From positions 620,001 through 684,000 of the forward strand of contig NC_068577.1 of assembly GCF_025698545.1 (NCBI RefSeq): a DNA stretch of 64,000 bases, written 5' to 3'. Below, piece by piece: positions 36,641 through 48,443 of the stretch. The position numbers and the translations under genes were made by a program. This DNA is from Gossypium raimondii. Taxonomy: Eukaryota; Streptophyta; Magnoliopsida; Malvales; Malvaceae. Below the pieces are notes generated by a model, which searched no databases, was not told where the DNA came from, and was given only the letters and a program-made list of their open reading frames with translations. Every line of letters starts with the position of its first letter. Positions within the stretch are counted from its first letter, which is position 1.

Positions 36641-38180
36641 CATCTTTTTTCTAACTTTTCCATTTTGTTTCAAATTGACCTCAGAATATTTCTAATTTAT
36701 TTTTAGGGTCCCGTAAACTCAGTTTAAGGCCTGTAAGTGTATGTTTATTGTGAATTGATTGTGATTTGATTAATTTTAATTATATTGAATAATTGCTTTT
36801 AAGTAGTGTTAAATGTTTGAAATGTTATCGTAATACTCTGTGACTTCAATTCGACGACAGGCACTCTTTAGGGGCGTTAAGTTTAAATTGTCTTTTATAA
36901 ATTTTATATAAATGCATGAAAAATACAAAAAGAAACACTCTATAATAATATTTATTAATCATTAAAACTTAGTTTTTTAATACTTTTCTTGATCGAGTTA
37001 GTGTCGAGTTAACCAATGATACAGTCTAAATTCATGACTCCAATTCAATCATACACTTGAATAATAATATAAATGTTATTGTTTATGAGAAGATCAAAAT
37101 ATCAATGTTGAATCCGAAAATGAAAACAACGGTTAAGATTTGAAATATAAGTAGAGATGGTAATGGAGTGGGGCGGAATGGTTTTTTGTCCACCCGAACT
37201 GATATACCTCTAACATAATCCGATTTTGATCCAACTCAAAATTAAATATTAATTTACTTATCTTGAACCTGACTCGAAAAATCAAAGTTATACCCTATTT
37301 CGATCGATATACCAATACTTTTAATTGTTCTTATATTTTTTATTAAAATAGAATAATAGTTTTAAAGTTTTTAATGATAAAATTACTTTTTTTGGTAGTT
37401 ATAGTTATGGTAGGGAAAATATTTTTATAATTATCATATATTATAATCTAATATTATATATAAATGGTTATTTTGGTAATTACGGGCAAATTTTTCTAAA
37501 TCGGAGAAAGAATTGTATGAAATTGTGATTCCACATTATCTCGTATCATTTTCTAATACGAAAATGACAAATCGAATTTAAGATTAAATCCATGTACTTT
37601 AAAAGTTAAAATTTCAATTATTCTACTTCTACGATTTAAAAATTCAATTCAATTATTATAATTTGTAATTTTTGTCAAAAATTTAACTTAACATCATATG
37701 AAATGTTATATGATAGCAGTCTAATCAACATGCCAAATTGGAATATTTTGATGGAAATTATTAACAATGTTAAAGACTGGAATGAAATTTTAAATTAGAA
37801 AAGTAAGATAACTAAATTGAAATTTTAGCTAAGTCAAAGGGACTAACAACATATTTTCACAAAAGAAATTGATAGACTAATTTAGGTTTTAGACTAAGCA
37901 AAATTTTCATTTCCAACTATATTCAACTTGTATAAATATGGGAGCTAGCATATAAGGATAATAACTTTTCATGGAATCTAAGGACAAAAAATAATTAACA
38001 TACTAGCATGTAAGAAAAAGAAGAAATAAGCAAATCATATTAATTTTATTATCATATATTTACAGTTCAAACCTCACAATTTTCAACCTTAAAACATTAC
38101 ATTGATTAAACAGACAACTAAAAAGTATCAAGCTTTAAGAACAACCACATACTTTTTTTGTGAAACTGAAGCCGCAATTT
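36641..38180. other. AT-rich spacer and DC1 3' flank
   Basis: No gene is seen. It holds the empty site (about 37535) for the insert at 28180-30930 and, from about 37970, the 3' flank of a DC1 gene. Confidence 0.6.
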
Positions 38181-38342
38181 TCAGCACCTACCACGGATTG
38201 TTGATTTTCTGCATTCCCAATGAGCAATATACTTGCATTCTGGTTCTGCACATTCAAGAAAAAGATCTTCACAAGGTTTACCACATTTAACACATTCAGG
38301 GTAGTAAGGAAATTTCTTGACAAAAGTGAGAGAGTGTGGATG
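38181..38342 (-). pseudogene. Severed 3' end of DC1 copy 4
   Basis: Encodes the last C1-like module (YYPECVKCGKPCEDLFLEC and HWECRKSTIRGRC). It was separated from the rest of its gene (43361-45228) by copia 3. The GGATG duplication at 38338-38342 and 43361-43365 proves that the two parts were contiguous. Confidence 0.9.
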
Positions 38343-38843
38343 TGTTGAAAGCTGGACTGCAAAGCAACATGTGGCCAGCAGCATGGTTGGCTATTGAGCT
38401 TGGTGATATTGCTTGGCGTGCAAGACTGAAGCTGAACCAGATGAAGCAATCAACTTTGGATGTTTTGTTCTTTTGTAATTTAGTTTAGTTCAACTTTAAC
38501 TAGTTTCCAAAGTTAGTTGGATTAAGTTTGTGATTGGATTGATGATGTAAAAGTCGATATGTCGACTTATTTTGTATTTGACTTAAGCTTGTATTAGTTT
38601 AGTTTAAGTGGGAGCAGTTATGTCATTAGGTAATCTGTCAAATGAATCAAATTTGTAACTCTTTTATATGTTCAAATTTTGAATGAAAATAGGTAATGTT
38701 CGTTACAATTTCTTTGAGTATTCAATTTTTGTTCACTGTTTTTGCTTTGCTTTGTTTTTCTTTTGCTTCGATACTTCTTGCTTCAGTTTTGCAAATTTTG
38801 TTTTGCAACCTTGTTTTCTTTTGCTGCTGCCATTGTTCCAACA
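38343..38843 (+). repeat. 5' LTR of copia 3
   Basis: 501-bp LTR, TGTTGAAAGC...TTCCAACA, paired with 42861-43360. Confidence 0.92.
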
Positions 38844-41800
38844 AATGGTATCATGAGCCCGAGTCTTTGAGGGGCCTTTGTATGCAATCTGTTGTGTTCA
38901 AATCAAAACCAACAGCAAGTTCAAAATTTGGTAAGATCGAAGCATCTGGATTCAGTCTTGCAGGATGAGTTTCACTCCACCACCTCTATCTGTGTTCACT
39001 GGAGAAAACTATCACATTTGGATAGTTAAAATGAAGACTTACCTTCAGGCACATGATCTCTGGAGTGTGATCGAGAATGATACTGAACCATCTCCATTGA
39101 GAGCCAATCCCACTATTGCACAGATGAGGCAACATGCTGAGGAACGAGCTAAGAAGCACAAGGCTATGGCCTGTCTGCAGAGTGGAGTGTCTGATGTGAT
39201 ATTCACACGCATCATGGCATGTGACACACCTAAGCAGGCCTGGGACAAGCTGAAGGAGGAGTTCATGGGGACTGACAAGACAAGGCAACAGCAGGTGATC
39301 AACCTCAGGAGAGACTTTGAAAATTTGAAGATGAGGGAGTCTGAGACCATCAAGCAGTACTCAGACAGGATAATGGCCATTGTCAACAGCATTAGGCTCC
39401 TGGGAGTGGACTTCACAGAGAGCAGAGTTGTTGAAAAAGTCATTACAACTCTCCCTGAGAAATTTGAGTCAAAAATCTCTTCACTTGAGGACTCGAGGAT
39501 TTATCACCATTTCATTGTCTCGAGTGATAAACTCCCTGTATGCACTTGAACAAAGGAGGGCAAATAGGCGGAGGAGAATCTGAAGCGCCTTCCGTGCTAA
39601 AGCCGTGAAGGCTCGAGTGTGAGTGCAAAAGGCAAGAAGCCTTGGCACAACAAAAGGGTCAAGTCGGAAGAGATGAAGCAAAAGGGTGTTCCCACCATGT
39701 GTTCATTGCAAGAAGACAACACATTCTGAAAAGTATTGCTTGGTTCAGGCGGATATTCATGTAGAAAGTGTAAGCGGTTTGGCCATGTGGAGAAGGTGTG
39801 CAAGGGCAAACCAAGGGAGGCCGCTCTGCAACAAGCTAGACTCACTGAGGACATTCAAGCTCGGGAGGAGCATGTGTTCACAAAGAACTTGTTTTGTTGG
39901 CACAACCAAGGCCAAGAATGATTGGCTACTAGACGGTGGTTGCTCACACCATATGGTCGCATATGAGAAGTCGCTCAAGGGCCTAGATAGAAGCTTCCAC
40001 TCGAGGATTAGAATTGGAGATGGCAGGCTGATTGAGGCTAAAGGCAAGGGCAATGTGTTGATTAGCACTGGTTCAGGTAATAAGCTGATCTCAGATGTGT
40101 TTTTTGTACCTGACTTAGACCAGAATCTGCTTAGTGTTGGCCAATTAGTTGAAAAGGGCTATACATTGGTTTTTAAGGATGGTTGCTGTATTGTTCAAGA
40201 CATGAATGGTCTGGAGATAGTCACTGTCTCTATGACTGATAGGTGCTTCATGCTGGATGTTAGCAAAATAGAAAGAAAGGCATACACCAGCCTTGTTGAA
40301 AGAACTGACTTGTGGCATAGGAGACTAGGCCATGCAAATTTCAGATCCATCGATCTACTACATAGGCTGAATTTGGTTGATGACATTTCAAAAATTGAAG
40401 TTAGTGGGAATGTTTGTGAAGTTTGTCAGCTTGGTAAGGTGCTAGATCGCTTTTTCTCACGACAAGGCTTGGAGAGCTCGAAACAAGCTCGAATTGGTGC
40501 ACTCGATGTTTGTGGCCCTATGAGAACACTTTCAATCGGTGAGAACAGTACTTTGCCTGCTTATAGATGATTTAACAAGGTTGTCTGGGTCTACTTCTTG
40601 AAGCAAAAGTCAAGTGTTTGAGGCCTTCGCAAATTCAAGGCATATCTTGAAAATCGGTCAGTCGCAAAATTAGAGCCTTGAGGATGATAATGGCTCAATA
40701 TGTGTCGAGAGATTTGAAGCTTTGTGATAGTGCTTGAATTCACCATCACTCACAATGATCTATACTCCTCAATGAATGGAGTCTGTGAGAGGAAAAATAG
40801 GATCGTGCTAAATATGGCTAGGTGTCTATTATTTCAAGGCAAGCTTCCAAGCCGGTTTGAGGCAAGGCGGTCAACACCTCAGAGTATCTGCTCAATAGAC
40901 CGCCAACTCGAGCGATGGGGATGAAACACCTTTTGAGGCTTGGCATGGAGTCAAACCTATGGTAACACATTTAAAAGTGTTTGGTCAGATATGTTATGCT
41001 CTTATTCCAGTAGAGAAGAGGACCAAGCTCGAGAGCAGGGCTACTCCAGGAATCTTTGTTGGCTACAGCAGCAACAAGAAGGGTTATAGAGTGTATGATC
41101 CTACAGCAAAGAAGGTCTTAGTCAGCAGGGATGTAAAGTTTGATGAAGAAAAAGTGTGGAATTGGAATGGTGTTGAAGCTGACATGTCTGAAATGGACCA
41201 GATGGACTTGGTTGATGAACCTATAGAAGAGGGACCAAGTGAAGATGCTGTAGATGACATACCAGTGAGGGGCACCAGGACTTTGGCTGATATCTATCAG
41301 AGGTGCAATGTTGCTGTGATTGAGCCCTCAGACTTTGAAGAGGTCGCCAAGATGTAAGTCGGATGAAAGCTATGGAAGATGAGTTAGAAATGATCAACAA
41401 AAATCAGACTTGGGAGTTGGTGAGCAGACCAGAACACAAGAAGGTCATTGGAGTTAAATGGGTGTACCGGGCCAAGTACAATGCTGATGGCTCACTGAAC
41501 AAGCACAAGGCCAGGCTTGTGGTGAAGGGCTACAGTCAGCAGTATGGTGTGGACTACTTGGAGACTTTTGCTCCAGTGGCAAGACTGGATACAATTAAGC
41601 TGTTGTTTGCTTTAGCAGCTCAGAAATAGTGGAAAGTTCACCAATTGGATGTCAAATCAGCATTCCTAAATGGTTTTCTCAAGGAGGAGATCTTCATTGA
41701 GCAACATGTAGGTTTTGAAGTTGCTGGGCATGAAGACAAAGTGTACAAGTTAAGAAAGGCCCTCTATGGCCTGAAACAGGCACCAAGGGCCTGGTATGAC

Positions 41801-42860
41801 AGAGTTGATGCTTATCTGACCAAGCTTGGATTTGTGAAGAGCCTTAGTGAACCTACTCTGTATGTTAAGAGGTCAGAATTTGAAACCTTGCTGATTGTCT
41901 CCTTGTATGTGGATGACTTGTTAGTGACAGGGAGCAAAGTTGAGCTCATTGATGAGTTCAAGGTCCAAATGCAGCAAGTGTTTGAGATGACAGACTTGGG
42001 GATTATGACTTACTTCCTTGGCATGGAAGTTCACCAGTCTGATCGAGGTATTTTCATCAGCCAACACTCATTTGCTTTGAAGATCCTAGACAAATTTTGC
42101 ATGCATAATCAGAAGCGCCAAGACACCTGTGGCTCAAGGTGAAAATTGACCAAAGAATGGTGATCAGCAAAGGGTTGATGAGAGGCATTATCGAAGCCTA
42201 GTAGGTTGCTTGTTGTATCTAACAGCAACTAGGCCAGACATTATGTTTGGTGTTAGTCTGCTATCAAGGTTCATGCATTGCTGTAATGAGGCGCATTTGA
42301 AGGCTGCCAAAAGGGTTCTTAGATACATCAAAGGCACAGCTAACTTTGGTGTAATGTTTGGAAGAGGGAAGGAACTGAAATTAGAAGGTTACTCTGATAG
42401 TGATTGGGCAGGATCCCTCGATGACATGAAGAGTACCTCTGGATACTTCTTCACACTTGGATCGGGCATGTTTTGCTGGAGTTCAAAGAAGCAACAAACT
42501 GTTGCTCAGTCCACAGCTGAAGCAGAGTACATTGCAGCTGCAGCAGCAGTCAATCAGGCCATTTGGCTCAGGAAATTGCTTCAGGACCTTAATGAAACAC
42601 AAGCTGAAGCAACTGAAATTTGGGTGGACAATCAATCAGCAGTTGCTATAGCTAAGAACCCTGTGTTTCATGGGAAAACTAAACATTTTAAGATAAAGTT
42701 ACACTTTGTTCGAGAGGCTGAACAAACTAAAGAGATCAGCCTTGTTCATTGTAGCTCAGGGGCACAATTAGCTGATATGCTGACTAAGCCCTTAGGAGCT
42801 GCTAGGTTTGATGTATTGAGAAATGGAATTGGTATGTGTTGCTTACAGTCCAAGGAGGAG

Positions 42861-43360
42861 TGTTGAAAGCTGGACTGCAAAGCAACATGTGGCCAGCAGC
42901 ATGGTTGGCTATTGAGCTTGGTGATATTGCTTGGCGTGCAAGACTGAAGCTGAACCAGATGAAGCAATCAACTTTGGATGTTTTGTTCTTTTGTAATTTA
43001 GTTTAGTTCAACTTTAACTAGTTTCCAAAGTTAGTTGGATTAAGTTTGTGATTGGATTGATGATGTAAAAGCTGATATGTCAGCTTATTTTGTATTTGAC
43101 TTAAGCTTGTATTAGTTTAGTTTAAGTGGGAGCAGTTATGTCATTAGGTAACTGTCAAATGAATCAAATTTGTAACTCTTTTATATATTCAAATTTTGAA
43201 TGAAAATAGGTAATGTTCAGTTACAATTTGCTGAGTATTCAATTTTTGTTCACTGTTTTTGCTTTGCTTTGTTTTTCTTTTGCTTCGATACTTCTTGCTT
43301 CAGTTTTGCAAATTTTGTTTTGCAACCTTGTTTTCTTTTGCTGCTGCCATTGTTCCAACA
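42861..43360 (+). repeat. 3' LTR of copia 3
   Basis: 500-bp LTR. Its outer 60 bases supply the altered C-terminus of the DC1 copy 4 frame. Confidence 0.92.
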
Positions 43361-45228
43361 GGATGGTTTCCCTCATTGTAGGTGCTCCCGAGTTTGATGA
43401 ATCGATATTTTCCAAGAACGCAATCCACGTGAGCAGAAGTGTCACAAGTTTCACAATGATAAAACCAGTTCTTTGAATCCCTTTCCTCCTCACAAATGTC
43501 ACAATAATGATATTTTGTATAATCATTAATCTTGTGATAAGTGAGGTTAAGAGGATGATCATCGCAATTGTGTCCGACTCTAGTTGGTCGCATAACACAA
43601 TTAAGGCATAAACCAAAGTTACAATCCTTACAACGATATGTGTTACTGAGATCCGTCCCACAACCACTACACTGCTTTTCAAAATTATAATAATCATAAT
43701 AGAAAAGAAGAAGGTGTTTATGCCCTGGAATTTTTACAGCATAAGGGAGAGTTGCACATCGAACGCAACTGTGAATTCCACATTCATTACATTTATAAGA
43801 AAACCCATTAGAAAGGTACGTGCATTGCTCACATTCGAACATGCAGTCTGAAGTAAGGATGAAGGGTTTTGATCCAGAAAAAGGCTTTCCAACACAACGA
43901 TGATCCCAAATAAGGTCCATCTTAGGTAATTCAGCACAAGATTTATGAAGAAAGAAATCACACCGCAAGCAATGGTAGAACTTAGCGGAGATCAATAACA
44001 GGCACCCATCACAACATTTATCACCATGCTCGCTGATTTTGTCACTTAACATCAAGTAGTGCTTATGCTTGCAATGTTCTATGAGTGTGGCTTCTCCAGC
44101 ATCATTCGTCTCAAGAAACTTAGTGATGGAGTTAACAGGTATATCAAGAGACTTGTCATCTTCATTTTCCTGTGATACTATGCAATACCACTCCTTTTCT
44201 TTTAATGCACAATTCACATGGAATATAACATTACAATCTGCACAGAAGTAACTACCGTGCTCTGTATCGACAACTTCATGGCACCGTATGCAATTCAAAC
44301 TTTCAGAATATTCCTTGTGAATGAAATACGTGTGAAAAACACGATGGACATGGAACACGTGTTGGATAATGCTTGGCAATGAAATGCATTTTTTATGGAC
44401 CATAATACTGCATGTACAACATGCATAGGCAACATGATGTCCTTCGGTGCCACAAGCATCACAAATGAATGGAATTTGTCTCCAAAACAAGGTGAATGGG
44501 TGTTGATGACTTTTATCTTCAATAACTGGTAATGGCGATAAACAATCAATATGAATAGCCAAATTACAAGTTGAGCAACCATACAGAAAGCCTCTTTGTT
44601 GGGTTACTTGGCATATCTTGCAAGAAAGCTGTTCACTATTAAATTGCAGAAGAAGAGGATGTTTGCGATGGCACACATGACCCATTTTGGCAGGAAGCTC
44701 AGCACATTTCTTATGCAAATTAAACCCACAATCAAGAGAGAAGTATGTATAAATTGCTAATGGTTCCCAACACGCAAAGCACTTACCCAGGTTTCCACCA
44801 TCGTTCTTAGAGGAAAACGATGGATCCTCAAGGGCCACATGCTCAAGCTCTTTCAAATTTCTTTCAGCAATATTAAATGTAAACAAAGCACATTTAATAT
44901 GAAAGTTCAAGCCACAAGAGCAATGGTAAATGAATTTCTCACATGTTTCATCACAGAAATCGCAAACGCACCTTGTGTAAGAAGATGGTGGATTCTGCAA
45001 AAGCAGGAGAGGATGGTGGCGATGAAAAGGATGATTAAGCTCCAAAGGTGCCTGGGCACACGTCTTGTGGAGGTAAAACCCACTGCACTCCACACAGCTA
45101 AAACATGGAGCTGACACCTTCTCCCCACACCTTGAGCAATCAACAACTCCATTGCCATTGCCAAGCAACTGCTCTTCATTTAACATCAACAGTGGATGTT
45201 GATGCCCGTAGTTCTTTAGCTCTTCCAT
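43300..45228 (-). CDS. DC1 domain protein, copy 4, C-terminus replaced by LTR
   Basis: 642-aa frame from the usual DC1 start. Residues 1 to about 622 are DC1 sequence with about ten C1-like modules. The last about 20 residues (after NEGNHP) are read from the antisense strand of the copia 3 LTR and end VAKQNLQN. The final DC1 module is cut off and lies at 38181-38342. The first about 475 residues are nearly identical to copy 1 (204-2204). The remainder matches the 12171-12846 fragment type instead, so the gene is a mosaic. All module Cys/His positions before the insertion look intact. The protein may still fold; whether it is expressed cannot be told. Confidence 0.85.
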   Translation of the reverse strand: MEELKNYGHQHPLLMLNEEQLLGNGNGVVDCSRCGEKVSAPCFSCVECSGFYLHKTCAQAPLELNHPFHRHHPLLLLQNPPSSYTRCVCDFCDETCEKFIYHCSCGLNFHIKCALFTFNIAERNLKELEHVALEDPSFSSKNDGGNLGKCFACWEPLAIYTYFSLDCGFNLHKKCAELPAKMGHVCHRKHPLLLQFNSEQLSCKICQVTQQRGFLYGCSTCNLAIHIDCLSPLPVIEDKSHQHPFTLFWRQIPFICDACGTEGHHVAYACCTCSIMVHKKCISLPSIIQHVFHVHRVFHTYFIHKEYSESLNCIRCHEVVDTEHGSYFCADCNVIFHVNCALKEKEWYCIVSQENEDDKSLDIPVNSITKFLETNDAGEATLIEHCKHKHYLMLSDKISEHGDKCCDGCLLLISAKFYHCLRCDFFLHKSCAELPKMDLIWDHRCVGKPFSGSKPFILTSDCMFECEQCTYLSNGFSYKCNECGIHSCVRCATLPYAVKIPGHKHLLLFYYDYYNFEKQCSGCGTDLSNTYRCKDCNFGLCLNCVMRPTRVGHNCDDHPLNLTYHKINDYTKYHYCDICEEERDSKNWFYHCETCDTSAHVDCVLGKYRFIKLGSTYNEGNHPVGTMAAAKENKVAKQNLQN

Positions 45229-45683
45229 TTCTCCTTCCTCTCTGTATCTTTCGATGTGGTAGAGAAAGAAAAATTGAAATTGAATAACTCAAAGAAAGCA
45301 GAAAATTAGAAGGGAGAGATTCCAAATGTTTATTTGTAGGAGTCTCTTTGAACTTGCTATGGTACTTTGCTTCGACGGTGTGTTGCCTATACCCATATAT
45401 GTTTCTTCTTTATAATTACTATGAATGGGATGCAATGGGTTTGAGTGTACTCTTAAGTAAATTATCAATTTTTTTCCTTTATTCTTTGCTTTGTGGATTA
45501 ACTAATTTTGTGGATTAGATAATGAATATTCTGATATTGTTTGTGTGTAAAAATATAAGATAATAAGATGAAAGGTATTTTTATAGGTTACGAGTTTTTC
45601 AATTGAGAATGATATCAAACAATCAAATTATTCTAAAAAAATTTGAATTAAATCATTTATCTAATCGAAAATTAAAAGCCTAT
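45229..45683 (-). promoter_or_regulatory. 5' UTR and promoter of DC1 copy 4
   Basis: Nearly identical to 2205-2700 upstream of copy 1, with the same CATATATG near 45394-45401. Inferred. Confidence 0.4.
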
Positions 45684-46555
45684 TTAATTTATTCTGGTGA
45701 TTAGAATAAAAAAAATTTGAACAAAGCTAGATAGATTAATTATACAATTACCGAGCCACCAATCGGCTCTCTTAGGATAATCTGCTACAGAAATTACTCT
45801 TAACTCCCTTGGTATTTGCTCAACCACTTCAATCCCAATGGGGTCATCGTTCATTAAACTAACCATATAATTAGATGTGAATGAGACATCTTTATTATAG
45901 GAATGATCCACATTCGCTGTCCTGCAGTACAAACTGTTGGAACACTGGCAGCAACAACCAAACAATGAAACACTAAGAGCATAAGCTCTTCAAACAGCAA
46001 GCAGAAACACAAAGCATCAAGAGCATAAGCTCTCGGTTAACAGGCAGAAAAAAGAAAAAGAAAGAACAATGGCAGCAGCTCTTAGAAAAAGAACAAAACA
46101 GAGAACAAAGGAGGAAGAAACAAAAATAATTTACTTGCTCACAAACGTGCAGCAAGGAAGCAATCTAAGTTTCACAACTGATATGCTTAATTTTTCAATA
46201 AGAAAAACAATACATTTATAGCCAACCACATCAGTTATTACTACCTAATACCACTAAGTAGCCTAGTAACTTTAAAAACATTGCTTGTACACATGGATAA
46301 GCTGACTTATCAGCTCAACCAACCCATCAAAACATCAACATCAAAGTTCATTCTCAACCAAACTAAATTACAGAATCATCATAGTACCATGCATTTTAAC
46401 AAAAACATAATAGCAGCATGGTTGGCCATTTTTAACACAAACTGAATCTACAAGCTAATGATAGAAACATAAACCAAAATATATAGTACATTGTTTGATT
46501 AAAATTGAAAACATGGTTCATATTTGTCCACTGTAATGTTCAGGTGTTCAATAAC
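45684..46555 (-). pseudogene. Small unknown frame, split by solo LTR
   Basis: The C-terminal part (VNVDHSYNKDV onward) lies at 45684-45934 and the N-terminal part at 46438-46555, with a solo LTR between them. The first Met codon seen in other copies is also changed. Not functional in this form. Confidence 0.6.
45935..46437 (-). mobile_element. Solo LTR of a copia-type element (right block)
   Basis: 503 bp, TGTTGGAAC...TTTAACA, with CAAAC duplicated at 45930-45934 and 46438-46442. The empty site is visible at about 16870-16890 and 34325-34340. It is the sister of 6084-6569. Confidence 0.9.
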
Positions 46556-46757
46556 ATGCAAAAGATATATATATATATATAGTCTAATGACAGCTTCAAG
46601 TTTATCTAAGCAAATACGAATATATCACCCAAAACTTCCCACAGAAACTCAAATTTAAGTACTAATAAGTTCATAAAACAAGTTAAACGAAAGATTACAT
46701 CAAGGGAAAAAGACAATCCAGACAAGTAACTATACCGATACTCATATTTAATCGAAC

Positions 46758-47939
46758 TCATAAAGCGATAAACGCTTGTCGTTTGTGCTTGAGGAATGTC
46801 TGAAGCTCTTTATAACCACTCCTGTAATGGTCCAGACTGAATGTAAGCTGTCTTATTACCTCTCTTTTCTCTTCTGACACATCTAAGATCATGTTCCTTT
46901 GCTTATCCACTTCCTTCTCAAGGTCCTTTATCTTCAATTTCAACTCATCTTCTAGATTCTTTGTTAGCTGCATATGTTCCTTGCTTAATTGTTGTAAATG
47001 GTCCTCCATTTGTCTGATCTGTAAATCACGAGAACGAACCTCGGCCACGAGATTGTTTACTGTTGCAGTAACACAATCTTTGTCTTTCATAAGCATATCA
47101 TATTTCAATTTCATTTTGTCAAGGTTCTTATTCAAAGCTTCTATCTGTATACCTTTCTCATTAAGTTCTGTCTTCAATTGATTGATCTGACCTTGTAAGT
47201 TGGTTTCTTGTACAGCAAGCAAGCTTTCGATAACTGGTAATGGCGACAGACAATCAATGTGAATAGCCAACTCACAAGGTGAACAACCATACAAATATCC
47301 TCTTCCTTGAGTTACTTGGCATATTTTGCAAGCACGCCGTTCACTATTAAATTGCAAAACAAGAGGATGTTTGCGATGACACGAATGATCCATTTTGAGA
47401 GGAAGCTCAGCACACCTCTTATGCAATTTAAACCCACAATCAAGAAAGAAGTATGTATACATTGCTAATGGTTCCCAGCACACAAAACACTTACCCAGGT
47501 TTCCACCATCGTTTTTAGAGGAAAACGATGGATCCTCAAGGGCCACATGCTCAAGCTCTTTCAAATTTCTTTCAGCAATATTAAATGTAAACAAAGCACA
47601 TTTAATATGAAAGTCCAAGCCACAAGAGCAATGGTAAATGAATTTCTCACATGCTTCGTTACAGAAATCGCAAACGCACCTTGTGTAAGGAGTGTAAGGT
47701 GGATTCTGCAGAAGCAGGAGAGGATGGTGGCGATGAAAAGGATGATTAAGCTCCAAAGGTGCCTCGGCACATTTCTTGTGGAGGTAAAACCCACAGCACT
47801 CCACACAGCCAAAACATGGAGCTGACACCTTCTCCCCACACCTTGAGCAATCAACAACTCCATTGCCATTGCCAAGCAACTGCTCTTCATTTAACATCAA
47901 CAGTGGATGTTGATGCCCATAGTTCTTTAGCTCTTCCAT
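46758..47939 (-). CDS. DC1-NET4 fusion protein (intact chimera, copy C)
   Basis: 393-aa open frame. Residues 1-238 are four DC1 modules (two full pairs near 8-60 and 67-120, then 143-190 and 192-236), starting MEELKNYGHQ like the neighbouring DC1 genes. Residues 236-393 match the C-terminal coiled coil of the NET4-like gene next door, ending KHKRQAFIAL. The NET4 IRQ motif is kept (EVIRQL, residues 360-365). The join lies in VIE at residues 236-238, where the 6-base TTCGAT (47226-47231) is common to both parents in the same reading frame. The NET4 actin-binding (NAB) domain is absent. The DC1 promoter block is upstream. In NET4 proteins the IRQ region is reported to bind RABG3-type vacuolar GTPases, so a DC1 module set tethered towards the tonoplast is a plausible inference. 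Expression is not known. Confidence 0.88.
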   Translation of the reverse strand: MEELKNYGHQHPLLMLNEEQLLGNGNGVVDCSRCGEKVSAPCFGCVECCGFYLHKKCAEAPLELNHPFHRHHPLLLLQNPPYTPYTRCVCDFCNEACEKFIYHCSCGLDFHIKCALFTFNIAERNLKELEHVALEDPSFSSKNDGGNLGKCFVCWEPLAMYTYFFLDCGFKLHKRCAELPLKMDHSCHRKHPLVLQFNSERRACKICQVTQGRGYLYGCSPCELAIHIDCLSPLPVIESLLAVQETNLQGQINQLKTELNEKGIQIEALNKNLDKMKLKYDMLMKDKDCVTATVNNLVAEVRSRDLQIRQMEDHLQQLSKEHMQLTKNLEDELKLKIKDLEKEVDKQRNMILDVSEEKREVIRQLTFSLDHYRSGYKELQTFLKHKRQAFIAL

Positions 47940-48420
47940 TTCTCCTTCCTCTCTGTCTCTTTCGATGTGGTAGAGAAAGAAAAATTGAAATTGAATAACT
48001 CAAAGAAAGCAGAAAATTAGAAGGGGGAGATTCCAAATGTTAATTGGTAGGAGTCTCTTTGAACTTGCTATGGTACTTTGCTTCAACGGTGGGTTGCCTT
48101 TACCTATATATGTTTCTTCTTTATAATTACTGTGAATGGGATGCAATGGGTTTGAGTGTATGCTAAGTACATTATCAATTTTTTTTCCTTTATTCTTTGC
48201 TTTGTGGATTAGATAATGAATATTGATGGCGAAAGTGTTCTGATATTGTTTGTGTAAAAAAATAAGATAATATGATGAAGGTATTTTGACAGGTTACGAA
48301 TTTTTCAATTGAGAATGATATCAAACAATCAAATTATTCTAAAAAAATTGAATTAAATCATTTATCTAATCGAAAATTAAAAACCTATTTAATTTATTCT
48401 GGTGATTAGAATAGAAAAAT
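47940..48420 (-). promoter_or_regulatory. 5' UTR and promoter of fusion gene C
   Basis: Conserved DC1 upstream block, with the TATA-like CTATATATG near 48103-48111, slightly rearranged near 48215-48240. Inferred. Confidence 0.4.
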
Positions 48421-48443
48421 TTGAACAAAGCTAGATAGATTAA

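Larger units (their letters stand above)
38343..43360 (+). mobile_element. Ty1/copia LTR retrotransposon 3 (broken)
   Basis: 5,018 bp with LTRs at 38343-38843 and 42861-43360. The GGATG target-site duplication is at 38338-38342 and 43361-43365. The primer-binding site ATGGTATCATGAGCC follows the 5' LTR, and AAGGAGGAG precedes the 3' LTR. Parts in copia order are gag (from about 38965), CCHC knuckle (about 39750-39800), protease region (about 39920), GAG-pre-integrase (about 40310), integrase core (about 40490-40970), reverse transcriptase (about 41360-41930) and RNase H (about 42390-42800). It is broken, with roughly ten breaks. The LTRs are about 99% alike by eye, so insertion is recent. It lies in the coding region of DC1 copy 4. 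Confidence 0.93.

Noticed and set aside
38835-38870. Possible tRNA-Met sequence (GGTATCATGAGCC)
   Set aside because: It is only the primer-binding site after the copia 5' LTR, and no cloverleaf surrounds it.
204-45228. DC1 copies 1 and 4 as one gene duplicated by assembly error
   Set aside because: Their 3' thirds, flanks and inserted elements differ clearly, so they are separate loci. Local assembly error elsewhere is not excluded.
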